A stretch of 61,074 nucleotides of DNA from Verrucomicrobiia bacterium. GTDB taxonomy: Bacteria > Verrucomicrobiota > Verrucomicrobiia > Limisphaerales > DASXHY01. A model generated the notes under the pieces. It did no database searches. It saw only the letters and a list, made by a program, of their open reading frames with translations, and was not told the origin of the DNA. Where the stretch lies: the NCBI GenBank assembly GCA_035629175.1, contig DASPIL010000047.1, positions 1 to 61,074 of the forward strand, given 5' to 3'. Every line of letters starts with the position of its first letter. Positions within the stretch are counted from its first letter, which is position 1. Both the position numbers and the translations under genes were made by a program. Positions 1 through 7,529 of this stretch are shown in pieces.

Positions 1-30
1 GTATTGTTGTTGGGTAATCATCTGGCTGCC

Positions 31-68
31 GAGTTGAGGAGGGCTGGCCTGCGGCCAGCCTCCAACTC
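31..68. repeat. Long imperfect inverted repeat upstream of NYN ORF
   Basis: Outer arms GAGTTG (31-36) and CAACTC (63-68) flank an 8-bp perfect inner stem GGCTGGCC/GGCCAGCC (42-49 and 53-60) with a TGC loop; a short asymmetric bulge separates the two. No T-run follows on either strand, so it is not a convincing intrinsic terminator. It may be a dispersed palindromic repeat; only one copy is seen here. Confidence 0.5.
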
Positions 69-159
69 GCTGCCAAATGCTACCGGCTCACTGGTGATTT
101 TTAATTGGCATTACTGGTGAAAAATAATCGTCACTGTCCACGCGGAGGCACGGGACGAG

Positions 160-528
160 TTGGTGCACATTCTGACGCAGTATCAGGATGCCGTCAGCAC
201 GCCGATCACCATCTTCTTTGACGGATCCACGCCTGCCCGTGGTCCACGGCCGCAAGCGATCAAAGGGCAGGTTGAGGTTCTCTTTTCACGCGCCGGCCAG
301 ACAGCCGACCAGATGATTGAGCGCGCGGCGCATCTGTATCAACCGTATGGAGAGGTGCTCGCTGTTACGGATGACCACGCCGAGCGAGACACCGTGATCG
401 CAATGGGCGGTCTTGCGTCCAGCTGCCTCAACTTCGTGCACAGCGTCACGAGCACGTTGACCGAGGTTCGGGGAGATATCGCCGAGCACAATCGCCGGGA
501 ACGAACGCGGTTCAATCGTCGAAAATAA
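160..528 (+). CDS. YacP-like NYN/PIN-domain protein, N-terminus missing
   Basis: The 122-residue product carries the core and C-terminal half of a YacP-type NYN (PIN-like) putative RNA-binding nuclease: ITIFFDGS, VEVLFSRAGQTADQMIE (the acidic TADQMIE motif) and VTDDHAERDTVIAMG. Family members are usually about 170 residues and open with a hydrophobic strand followed by a DG(Y/H)N-type motif, which is absent. The only start codons are TTG at 160 or GTG at 163, with no clear ribosome site. The same frame continues upstream (VTVHAEARDEL) but meets TGA at 118-120. The gene therefore looks 5'-truncated or degenerate; a functional short form cannot be excluded. It sits beside a hairpin and is convergent with the LysR gene. 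Confidence 0.55.
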   Translation: MVHILTQYQDAVSTPITIFFDGSTPARGPRPQAIKGQVEVLFSRAGQTADQMIERAAHLYQPYGEVLAVTDDHAERDTVIAMGGLASSCLNFVHSVTSTLTEVRGDIAEHNRRERTRFNRRK

Positions 529-556
529 AAACGCGCCCCCGAACCCGGCAGCGCGC
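522..556 (-). terminator. Probable intrinsic terminator of the LysR gene
   Basis: On the minus strand a CGCGC/GCGCG stem enclosing a CCGGGTTCGGG-type loop (about 531-556) is followed by TTTTTATTTT (522-532 region). It lies just past the LysR stop and overlaps the end of the convergent NYN ORF. The stem is short, so strength is uncertain. Confidence 0.5.
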
Positions 557-576
557 AGTGATGCTCACCTGGCTGA

Positions 577-1458
577 TCAGTTCCCTTCCTTGAGAATCGC
601 CAGGAACTGCTTCATGGCGGGAGAGAGAACCTTGTTCTTCTTGTAAATTGCGGCGAGAGGCCGATAGAACTCGCCGTCCTCCAGCTCAACTGCGGTGAGG
701 GTCTGCTTGTTAATTTCCTGGCTGATCGTGCTGATCGGCACGATTGAAATGCCCGCGTCGATTTCAACGGCGCGCTTTACGGTTTCGATGTTATCGAACT
801 CCATCACTGTATTCACCTCAACGGCGTTTTCCTTCAGGATTTTATCCAAGGCTTTGCGCGTGGGGATGTCGGGTTCGAATCCAATGAACTTCTGGCCCGC
901 AATGGTCTTGAGCTTCGTGGTCTTATACTTCGAGAAGGGATGCTGCGGATGACAAATGAGCACAAGGGGATCTTTTCGCAGCGCGATCACTTCCACCTTT
1001 GGATCCCGCGTCGGATACGCCACCAGGCCGAGGTCGACCACGTTGCCCAGCACATCGTCATAAACCTGGTTGGCCCGCCGATATTCCACGTGAACGTGGA
1101 CCGTGGGATATTCCTTGAGGAAACGTTTGATGTAGGGCGGAAGATCGTGCAGGCCGATGCTGTAAATCGTGGCGACCCGAATGGTTCCTGAAATGATGTC
1201 CTTGATTTCCTGCAGCTTGCTATGAAGGGCATCGTAGGTCTGGATGATCTGCTTGGAAAAATCGTAGAGAACCTGCCCCTCGCGGGTGAGGCGAAATTTC
1301 TTCTTGCTGCGTTCGATCAGGAGCGACTTGAACTGCCGTTCGAGGGAGCTGATTTGCTGACTGACAGCGGATTGAGTGACACTGTTAATTTGAGCGGCTT
1401 TGGTAAAGCTCTCTGTTTCCGCCAGGTCACAGAAAACTTTCAGACTTTCAATTTGCAT
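577..1458 (-). CDS. LysR-family transcriptional regulator
   Basis: A 293-residue LysR-type regulator of normal family length. Residues 1-60 form the winged helix-turn-helix (IESLKVFCDLAETESFTKAA, then the recognition region TQSAVSQQISSLE). Residues about 90-290 form the periplasmic-binding-like effector domain, with conserved stretches GTIRVAT and AGISIVP. ATG at 1458 is preferred; an in-frame TTG at 1464 would add two residues. It lies 37 nt downstream of a histidine-kinase gene on the same strand and is probably co-transcribed with it. LysR genes often sit divergent to their target; here there is no divergent partner, so the regulon and inducer are unknown. Confident as to family only. Confidence 0.93.
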   Translation of the reverse strand: MQIESLKVFCDLAETESFTKAAQINSVTQSAVSQQISSLERQFKSLLIERSKKKFRLTREGQVLYDFSKQIIQTYDALHSKLQEIKDIISGTIRVATIYSIGLHDLPPYIKRFLKEYPTVHVHVEYRRANQVYDDVLGNVVDLGLVAYPTRDPKVEVIALRKDPLVLICHPQHPFSKYKTTKLKTIAGQKFIGFEPDIPTRKALDKILKENAVEVNTVMEFDNIETVKRAVEIDAGISIVPISTISQEINKQTLTAVELEDGEFYRPLAAIYKKNKVLSPAMKQFLAILKEGN

Positions 1459-1495
1459 AAGCAAACTGAATACGAAACTCTCTAATGCAAGTCAA

Positions 1496-2995
1496 CTAAT
1501 GTTCCCGCCCCAAAACTGCCCTTACCTTGGCCAATAAATCATTAGTGGTAAACGGTTTCTGCAAGTACGGCAGGTCGTCTTCCTGATTGGGAGAGCGAAC
1601 GAAGCCGCTGGTGCAAAGAACCGGCGTTTCGGGCGACATCCGGCGTATGTGTTCCGCCAATTCCCGGCCGCTCATCGCGGGCATGACCAAGTCCGTGATC
1701 ACCATGTCGATCGGCGGATCGCGGCGCGCAAACAAGTCGAGCGCCTTCTGTCCGCTGTTCGCCGTCAGCACCCGATATCCGTAAGCGGAAAGTATCGTGC
1801 GCACCGCGGCCAGCAGCAGGTCCTCGTCATCGACCATCAGGATCGTTTCCGAGCCGTTCAAGTCGGCCGTTCCCTGGCCGTGGTCCTGCACAATCCGCTT
1901 CTCCGCAGGCAGATAGATTCGGACCGAGGTGCCGACTCCGGGCTGGCTGGAGATTGCAACACCGCCTCCGTGGTTCGTCACAATGCCATACACCAGTGCA
2001 AGGCCCAGCCCGCGGTGCCCAGCCGCCTTTTTTGTCGTGAAGAACGGCTCAAAAACTCGCGCCAGGATATCGGCTGGAATCCCTGATCCCGTATCGCTGA
2101 TTTCAACGCAAACATACGTCCCCGGCGCCAGTCGCAGATCTCGATCCTGGGTTCCCTGCGATAACTCCACGTTGCGCGTTTGGACAGTGATGCGGCCGTT
2201 GCCGGCGATTGATTCGTTTGCGTTCTCGAGAACCTTGACCACGGCCTGCTGCAGCTTGGCTTCGTCGAAACGGGTCGCGAACAGCTTGCGCTCGAGCTGA
2301 ACACTCCACGTGATTTGCTTGGTCGTGGAACCCCGGATGATTTCCGTGCCGCGTTGAACGATGGAATTAAGGTTCCCGCTGGCTTGCGATTTCGCTTCCT
2401 TGTCCTGCCGGCTGAACGTGCCCAGATCGTTGGCCACCTCCGCCGCGCGCGCAGCCGATTTCTCAACTTCCACGAGAAGATGCCGCCAGGGATTGGTTGC
2501 CTCCATCTGGCTCAATATCAGCGATGTGTACCCCAGGATGCTGGTTAGCGCGTTATTGAAGTCGAGGGAGACCGTTCGCGCCAGCTGCAGTGCAACGTCG
2601 AGCTTGTGTTTTTGGGCAAGGGTGAAGTCCGTGGGGGAACCTTTTTGATCCGCGGCAAAGGACCAATCGGGCAGGAGCTGAAAAATAAAACATCGCTGCT
2701 CCTCGCGCATGAAGGAGCAGATCGACGCCGAGAACGAACTGATCCCGCCGCCCTTGACGCGAAACTTCAGCGAAACCGTCGCGGCCGGGGATCGCTCCCA
2801 CTGGGCCAGAAATTGTTGGGGAGCGGGACCGTTTTCAGGGGCCCAAATCGCGCCCAGCAGCGGCGCAGCGCCTTCAAGGGCTGTTCCGAACAGTTTACGG
2901 GCGGTCTGATTGGAACGCAGGATCGTGCAGGCGTCATTGACCAGCAACGCAGGCCAGCCGGCATTCTCGAGGGCAAACACTTCGTCGAGCTTCAT
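1496..2995 (-). CDS. Hybrid sensor kinase/receiver lacking the phospho-acceptor His
   Basis: About 499 residues: an N-terminal PAS-like sensor (about 1-110), a dimerisation/HisKA segment (about 130-200), a HATPase domain (N-box LENANES, G1 box SDTGSGIP, FEPFFTTK, GLGLALVYGI) and a C-terminal receiver (about 380-495; acidic pair DD, phospho-Asp in VITDLVMPAMSG about residue 435, Lys in LQKPF). In kinases of this class the H-box reads HDFNN; here it reads LDFNN, with codon CTC (2566-2564) where CAC is expected at about residue 144. No signal peptide or membrane segment is seen, so it should be cytosolic. GTG at 2998 directly precedes the chosen ATG. It may bind ATP and act as a regulator or pseudokinase whose receiver is phosphorylated by another kinase. 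It is divergent from the E1-like gene at 3144. Confidence 0.88.
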   Translation of the reverse strand: MKLDEVFALENAGWPALLVNDACTILRSNQTARKLFGTALEGAAPLLGAIWAPENGPAPQQFLAQWERSPAATVSLKFRVKGGGISSFSASICSFMREEQRCFIFQLLPDWSFAADQKGSPTDFTLAQKHKLDVALQLARTVSLDFNNALTSILGYTSLILSQMEATNPWRHLLVEVEKSAARAAEVANDLGTFSRQDKEAKSQASGNLNSIVQRGTEIIRGSTTKQITWSVQLERKLFATRFDEAKLQQAVVKVLENANESIAGNGRITVQTRNVELSQGTQDRDLRLAPGTYVCVEISDTGSGIPADILARVFEPFFTTKKAAGHRGLGLALVYGIVTNHGGGVAISSQPGVGTSVRIYLPAEKRIVQDHGQGTADLNGSETILMVDDEDLLLAAVRTILSAYGYRVLTANSGQKALDLFARRDPPIDMVITDLVMPAMSGRELAEHIRRMSPETPVLCTSGFVRSPNQEDDLPYLQKPFTTNDLLAKVRAVLGREH

Positions 2996-3143
2996 CACGA
3001 CTTTTCAGACTCGCAGCTTACGGGTTCAGCCTTGGTTCTCAAGGAAACTTTCCCGGAACGGGCCCTTCGCCCGTGTGCCCCGCCACCGTCATTTGGGGCG
3101 CGGCTTGCATTATTCAGCGCCTGCCCTAATTTCCGTTGCTCGT

Positions 3144-4292
3144 ATGCAACTGAACAACGACGAAATCCGCCGCTACTCGCGACACCTGATCCTTCCAGAG
3201 GTCGGCATGGCCGGCCAAAAAAAGATCCGGTCCACCAGCGTGCTCTGCATTGGCGCCGGGGGCCTCGGCTCACCCATCGCCATGTACCTCGCTGCAGCTG
3301 GAATCGGCAAGCTGGGAATCGTGGATTTCGATACCGTTGACTATTCAAATCTGCAACGACAAATCCTGCATACGGACTCTGACGTGGGCAGGTCGAAGGC
3401 AGAATCCGCGCAGCAAACCATCGCCGGCATCAACCCCAATGTTGAGGTGGTCCTTCACAAAACGCGTATCAGCAGCGAAAACGCCCTCGATCTCATCCGT
3501 CCGTACGACATCGTCGTGGACGGCACAGACAATTTCCCGACGCGGTACCTCACAAATGACGCTTGCGTGCTGCTGAACAAGCCGAACGTATACGGCTCCA
3601 TCTTCCGTTTCGAAGGCCAGGCGAGCGTGTTTGCGCCGCACCTCGGCGGACCGTGCTATCGATGTCTGTATCCCGAGCCGCCGCCACCTGGAATGGTCCC
3701 GAGTTGCGCCGAGGGCGGCGTCCTGGGCGTCCTGCCCGGGATCATCGGATGCATTCAGACGACTGAGATCCTCAAGCTGGCCCTGGGCAAGGGCGAGTCC
3801 CTGGTCGGGCGCCTTCTCTTGTTCAACGCACTCGACATGAAATTCCGGGAGTTGCGGCTGCGCAAAGATCCCGCGTGTCCGCTCTGCGGCGAAAATCCGA
3901 CCATCAAGGAACTTATCGATTATGAAATGTTCTGCGGCATCACGCCCGAACCTGCCGAACCACAGTCGAATCCAGATGAGGTGACGGTTCAGGACATGAA
4001 GCAGGCGCTGGAGAATCCTGCACTGGGAATCAAGGTCATCGACGTGCGCGAACCCGATGAATACGAGATTGCACATGTCCAGGGCGTTCCGCTGGTCCCG
4101 CTCAGCCAGCTGAACCAGCTGTTCACCGAGCTTGATCCGAACCAGCAGTATTACATCCATTGCAAAGCCGGGGTTCGTTCCATGAAGGCACTTCAGTTTC
4201 TGCGCGAGCAGGGATTCAAATACCTCAAGAGCGTCAAGGGCGGGATCACCGCTTGGTCGGAGGAAGTGGACGCTGCCGTTCCCAAGTATTGA
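3144..4292 (+). CDS. MoeB/ThiF-type adenylyltransferase fused to rhodanese (MoeZ-like)
   Basis: The 382-residue protein is an E1-like enzyme that adenylates the C-terminal glycine of a sulfur-carrier protein (MoaD/ThiS type), with a rhodanese domain that can supply persulfide sulfur. Visible are the nucleotide loop GAGGLG (38-43), DFDTVDYSNLQRQ, PYDIVVDGTDNFPTR, the zinc cysteines CYRC (171-174) and CPLC (245-248), the likely catalytic Cys188 in PSCAEGG, and a rhodanese domain (about 280-380) with active-site loop CKAGVR (Cys340). ATG at 3144 matches the family start; the ORF stays open upstream without conserved sequence. This architecture occurs in molybdopterin, thiamine and cysteine biosynthesis and in tRNA thiolation; no carrier gene is adjacent, so the pathway is open. 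Confidence 0.93.
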   Translation: MQLNNDEIRRYSRHLILPEVGMAGQKKIRSTSVLCIGAGGLGSPIAMYLAAAGIGKLGIVDFDTVDYSNLQRQILHTDSDVGRSKAESAQQTIAGINPNVEVVLHKTRISSENALDLIRPYDIVVDGTDNFPTRYLTNDACVLLNKPNVYGSIFRFEGQASVFAPHLGGPCYRCLYPEPPPPGMVPSCAEGGVLGVLPGIIGCIQTTEILKLALGKGESLVGRLLLFNALDMKFRELRLRKDPACPLCGENPTIKELIDYEMFCGITPEPAEPQSNPDEVTVQDMKQALENPALGIKVIDVREPDEYEIAHVQGVPLVPLSQLNQLFTELDPNQQYYIHCKAGVRSMKALQFLREQGFKYLKSVKGGITAWSEEVDAAVPKY

Positions 4293-4343
4293 CTTTCCGT
4301 AATTGCCCCTGAAGCCGCTTTGCGCGAGATTGCGGCGTCAGCT

Positions 4344-4904
4344 ATGGCGGAAAAGTCGAAATACCTGAAGGGTCAGTTGCTCCTCGACAGCGGAGATCTC
4401 GGTGGATCGTTTTTCCAGCGAACCGTTATCCTCCTTTGCGAGCATAATGCCGAGGGCGCGTTTGGGCTCGTGCTCAACCGTGCAACAGGCAGCAAGGTCG
4501 GCGACATGGTGGTGGCCGACCTGCCGGAAAATTTAAAGGAGTGCCCGCTTTTTCTGGGCGGTCCCGTGCAGCCCACCGCCCTAAGCTACCTGCATTCCGA
4601 CGCGTTCCTGCCGGAGGGCAATGTCATGGCTAATCTCAGCCTCGGCCACTCGCTCGACACGCTTCTCGAAATCGGAGAATCGTTTTCGACCACTCGAAGG
4701 ATCAAGATGTTTGCGGGCTATTCCGGCTGGAGTCCCGGTCAATTGGAAGACGAGCTGAAGCGCAAAGCCTGGCTCACCCATCCTGCGTCGATAGACCTCG
4801 TCTTTGAGCCCGATCCCTCAAAACTCTGGCGGGCGATCCTTGAGCAAAAGGGCTGGAAGTATAAACTGCTCTCGCAGATGCCAGAGGACCCCTCGTCGAA
4901 CTAA
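4344..4904 (+). CDS. YqgE/AlgH family (UPF0301) protein
   Basis: A 186-residue protein recognised by LKGQLLLDSGDLGGSFF near the N-terminus, the GAFGLVLNR strand, LFLGGPVQ and FAGYSGWSPGQLEDEL. UPF0301/AlgH proteins are small soluble alpha/beta proteins of unresolved biochemical role, named from an alginate-regulation phenotype in Pseudomonas. ATG at 4344 (MAEKSKYLKG) is chosen over an upstream TTG at 4320 because it fits the usual start. It follows the E1-like gene by about 50 nt and may be co-transcribed. It is convergent with the GH127-type gene. Confidence 0.93.
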   Translation: MAEKSKYLKGQLLLDSGDLGGSFFQRTVILLCEHNAEGAFGLVLNRATGSKVGDMVVADLPENLKECPLFLGGPVQPTALSYLHSDAFLPEGNVMANLSLGHSLDTLLEIGESFSTTRRIKMFAGYSGWSPGQLEDELKRKAWLTHPASIDLVFEPDPSKLWRAILEQKGWKYKLLSQMPEDPSSN

Positions 4905-4936
4905 CGAACTTGCGCCCTGCCGGCGACAGTGTGCAA

Positions 4937-7465
4937 TCAACGGGCGGCCGCCGTCAGCTTCCTGAAAGCCGCAATGGACCGCTTTTCATCCGGGCAATAG
5001 TTCCGCACCCCGACCATTCCGCTGGAGAAAGTCGAGTCGTGGTGTTCGATCACGGGTTGCAAGCCGCCATCGACAAACACTCGCAACCGCGGGCCGTTCG
5101 CTTCGACTCTCAACACGTGGAACTTCTCTGCAGCGATGTTGATCGGAGCGGTCCGCAACGACTGCCATGAGTTGTTCACCAACCCCAGTTCGACCTGATT
5201 GCGTTCGGCGCTGATGCCAACGTAATAGCCGCGGTATGCATCCGCCCCAATGTCGGGTTTGCTGGCGCGGAAAATCAGCCCAGCGTCTCCGGCTGATGTG
5301 ACCTTTACTTCAGCTTCGTACGTGAAATTGGTGAAGTCGGTTGCCATGGCAATAGCCTTCGCACCGTTGGCGGAGGCCGGAACCGTGTTCAGCGCGCCTT
5401 CATCCACCAACCAGTTCCCACCGAACACGGTCCAGCGTTCCGTCCAACCCGCGTCAAAGTTTTCGTGCAGCTGCCGCGGGGCAGGCAGCGGCTTTCCAAG
5501 CCACGGAAACCAGCTGATTCGCAGATGCTGTGCGCCGACCGGGATCAAACTCACTCGTTCGAGCTCGTTCGCCGATGCGACAGGACTGATGGGGGGCTCG
5601 AATGCATGCACCTGTCGCCATGCATTCGTCCAGGCATCCACACGCCGCGCCTGCGCACGCAGCGTGATCGGCGTACCATTGGGGCCAAAGGGGTTCGACT
5701 GCACCGCAGCCCGCTGGAGCACGAACGACCGATTGGGATGCGTGGTGTCGATTTCGAGGGCGTAGTTCCACGGCGTGAGGGGGATGACTTCGAACTCGTC
5801 GAAACCTTGTTCATGCTTGTCGGCGGTCCGCACCTTCCACTCCTCCTGGATTTTCAATCCGAAAACAAGCGGGCCGCGGCGTACAGAAATAGATCGACTC
5901 GGGCCAGATACGGTTTCGACCGACATCGGCAAACGCACAACCACGACATCTCCATTCTTCCATGTGCGCTGCAACCGGTGAAAGCTGTTGGTCTTGAGAT
6001 CGCGCTGCGACTCGCCATTCACGGTCACGGTGGGTTGCGCGCACCAACCCGGCATTCGCAGCACCAACGGAAAGCGGGCCGGTCGTTCCAAATTCACAGT
6101 GAACCGGACTTCCTCCTCGAACGGGTAGGCAGTTTCGGCAGTGATTCGAACGGGCTGTTCGTCGATTGATGCGGTCACGACAGAGGGTGCGTACGCAATT
6201 GCTGCCAATCCGCCATCGCTGGTCGCTGCCCAGGCATTCTGGACGAGCTTTGGCCAGCCCATGTGAAAGTTGCAGCGGCAGCAAGGGTAGCCCGAGTTCG
6301 GGCCGGGTAGCGTGCCATTGGCGTAATCCTGGTTGAAACCGTGTCCGCCATGCAGCGCGTTCACGTGGTTCGGCAGGGTGTAATACTGGAGCGCCTTGAT
6401 GTTATTGGCCAAACCGGCCGGCAGCGCGTTGAATGAGATTCGCTCGAGGCGGTCTGCGAGCTCAACGTCCCCTGTGATTTGCACCGCTGTTTCAAGACTG
6501 AGCATCGCCTCAACGGTCGAACACAACTCAACACCCTGGATTGTGGAATTACCCGCGACAAATTCTGTTCCGCCATTGATGCCGAACGACAAACCATGAT
6601 CACGCATCAGGTGATGCAAACCAATGCGCAAAGCATCGCGGTCGGCGGGATCATGCGACACCTGGAACCACACGGCCGGAAACTTCAAAGCCTGCTGAAC
6701 ATTGACGTTGTGCTTCGGATGGAAGTCCGTTCCAAACGTGGTGAAAGCGTTGGAGCGAAAAATCCCGACCCAATCATAAGCCTGTTCTCTCAAGAGCCTG
6801 ACCAGCGGCAACAGGTTGGTGTCGCCATTACGGTTGTACAACCAAAGCGCAACGTCCATCTGATCCGCAGCGCGCGCCTTTCCCCACTCCTTCAACGGAC
6901 GCCCAGGCAGATGTACCGACATGTGCCGGAAGTAATTGCTGAGAACAGTGATCACCCGCGCATCAGCGGTGGCTTCGTAGTAATCACGCAACGCATACGT
7001 GGCGACCATCCGCGGCCACCAGTCATTGTTGGCGGCGGGGCCGATAAATCCGTCGGGCCTCTGACTTTGCAACACCCAGTCGAACCACTTCTGCGCCTTC
7101 TTCTTGAGTCCGCTGTCATTCAACACGTACGCCAGCGGCAAGAGTCCCTTGTAGTAATATGGCCCGCGTTCCCAATTCTCTCCCGTGCCGCCGAGCCACG
7201 CGCTGTTCGTGCTGAAGTCGGCGTACAGATCCTCCGCGTGCCCCGTGAGCCCATCGCGCTGCAATTCGCACTGCGTTCGCAGCCAGCCGAGCGGTTGCAC
7301 ACTGCCGAGCGGCAAGGGCGCGAATGGGGTGAGCTGCAGCGGAGCGCGATTTGTCACCGCACGCGTGGGAGGCAAATCGGCGGCCGATGGCACTTCGGCC
7401 GCACTGGCAGTTAAGCTCCCGAGGACGAGCACGGTGGCAACCGCGGGTCGAATGATGAAGTTCAC
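4937..7465 (-). CDS. Exported GH127-type beta-L-arabinofuranosidase (DUF1680) with C-terminal LamG/DUF1080-like domain
   Basis: An 842-residue exported protein. Residues 1-23 form a signal peptide ending ASA. The (alpha/alpha)6 barrel (about 40-430) contains the zinc-thiolate site of this class: E313-x-C315 in GVELCSTVE and the Cys pair 395-396 in PCCRCNFHMGW, of which one Cys acts as nucleophile in characterised GH127 members. A beta-sandwich (about 440-650) follows. The last 180 residues look like a concanavalin/LamG or DUF1080-type domain (FDAGWTERWTVFGGNW to VGVRNYC), probably sugar-binding. Expected role: release of arabinofuranose from plant polysaccharide or glycoprotein in the periplasm or outside the cell. 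It is last in the minus-strand glycan block, after a terminator. Substrate is inferred from family. Confidence 0.88.
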   Translation of the reverse strand: MNFIIRPAVATVLVLGSLTASAAEVPSAADLPPTRAVTNRAPLQLTPFAPLPLGSVQPLGWLRTQCELQRDGLTGHAEDLYADFSTNSAWLGGTGENWERGPYYYKGLLPLAYVLNDSGLKKKAQKWFDWVLQSQRPDGFIGPAANNDWWPRMVATYALRDYYEATADARVITVLSNYFRHMSVHLPGRPLKEWGKARAADQMDVALWLYNRNGDTNLLPLVRLLREQAYDWVGIFRSNAFTTFGTDFHPKHNVNVQQALKFPAVWFQVSHDPADRDALRIGLHHLMRDHGLSFGINGGTEFVAGNSTIQGVELCSTVEAMLSLETAVQITGDVELADRLERISFNALPAGLANNIKALQYYTLPNHVNALHGGHGFNQDYANGTLPGPNSGYPCCRCNFHMGWPKLVQNAWAATSDGGLAAIAYAPSVVTASIDEQPVRITAETAYPFEEEVRFTVNLERPARFPLVLRMPGWCAQPTVTVNGESQRDLKTNSFHRLQRTWKNGDVVVVRLPMSVETVSGPSRSISVRRGPLVFGLKIQEEWKVRTADKHEQGFDEFEVIPLTPWNYALEIDTTHPNRSFVLQRAAVQSNPFGPNGTPITLRAQARRVDAWTNAWRQVHAFEPPISPVASANELERVSLIPVGAQHLRISWFPWLGKPLPAPRQLHENFDAGWTERWTVFGGNWLVDEGALNTVPASANGAKAIAMATDFTNFTYEAEVKVTSAGDAGLIFRASKPDIGADAYRGYYVGISAERNQVELGLVNNSWQSLRTAPINIAAEKFHVLRVEANGPRLRVFVDGGLQPVIEHHDSTFSSGMVGVRNYCPDEKRSIAAFRKLTAAAR

Positions 7466-7469
7466 GAGA

Positions 7470-7516
7470 GCTTGAAAAAGAAAATCCTGCCGCTCACTTT
7501 CGCGGAGCGACAGGAT
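7470..7516 (-). terminator. Intrinsic terminator after the glutaminase-like gene
   Basis: Minus-strand hairpin ATCCTG-n2-GCTC / GAGC-n2-CAGGAT (arms near 7484-7495 and 7505-7516) followed by TTTCTTTTTC. It lies between the stop of the upstream gene and the start of the GH127-type gene, so that gene probably has its own promoter or depends on read-through. Confidence 0.75.
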
Positions 7517-7529
7517 GTCGAAACTCAGG

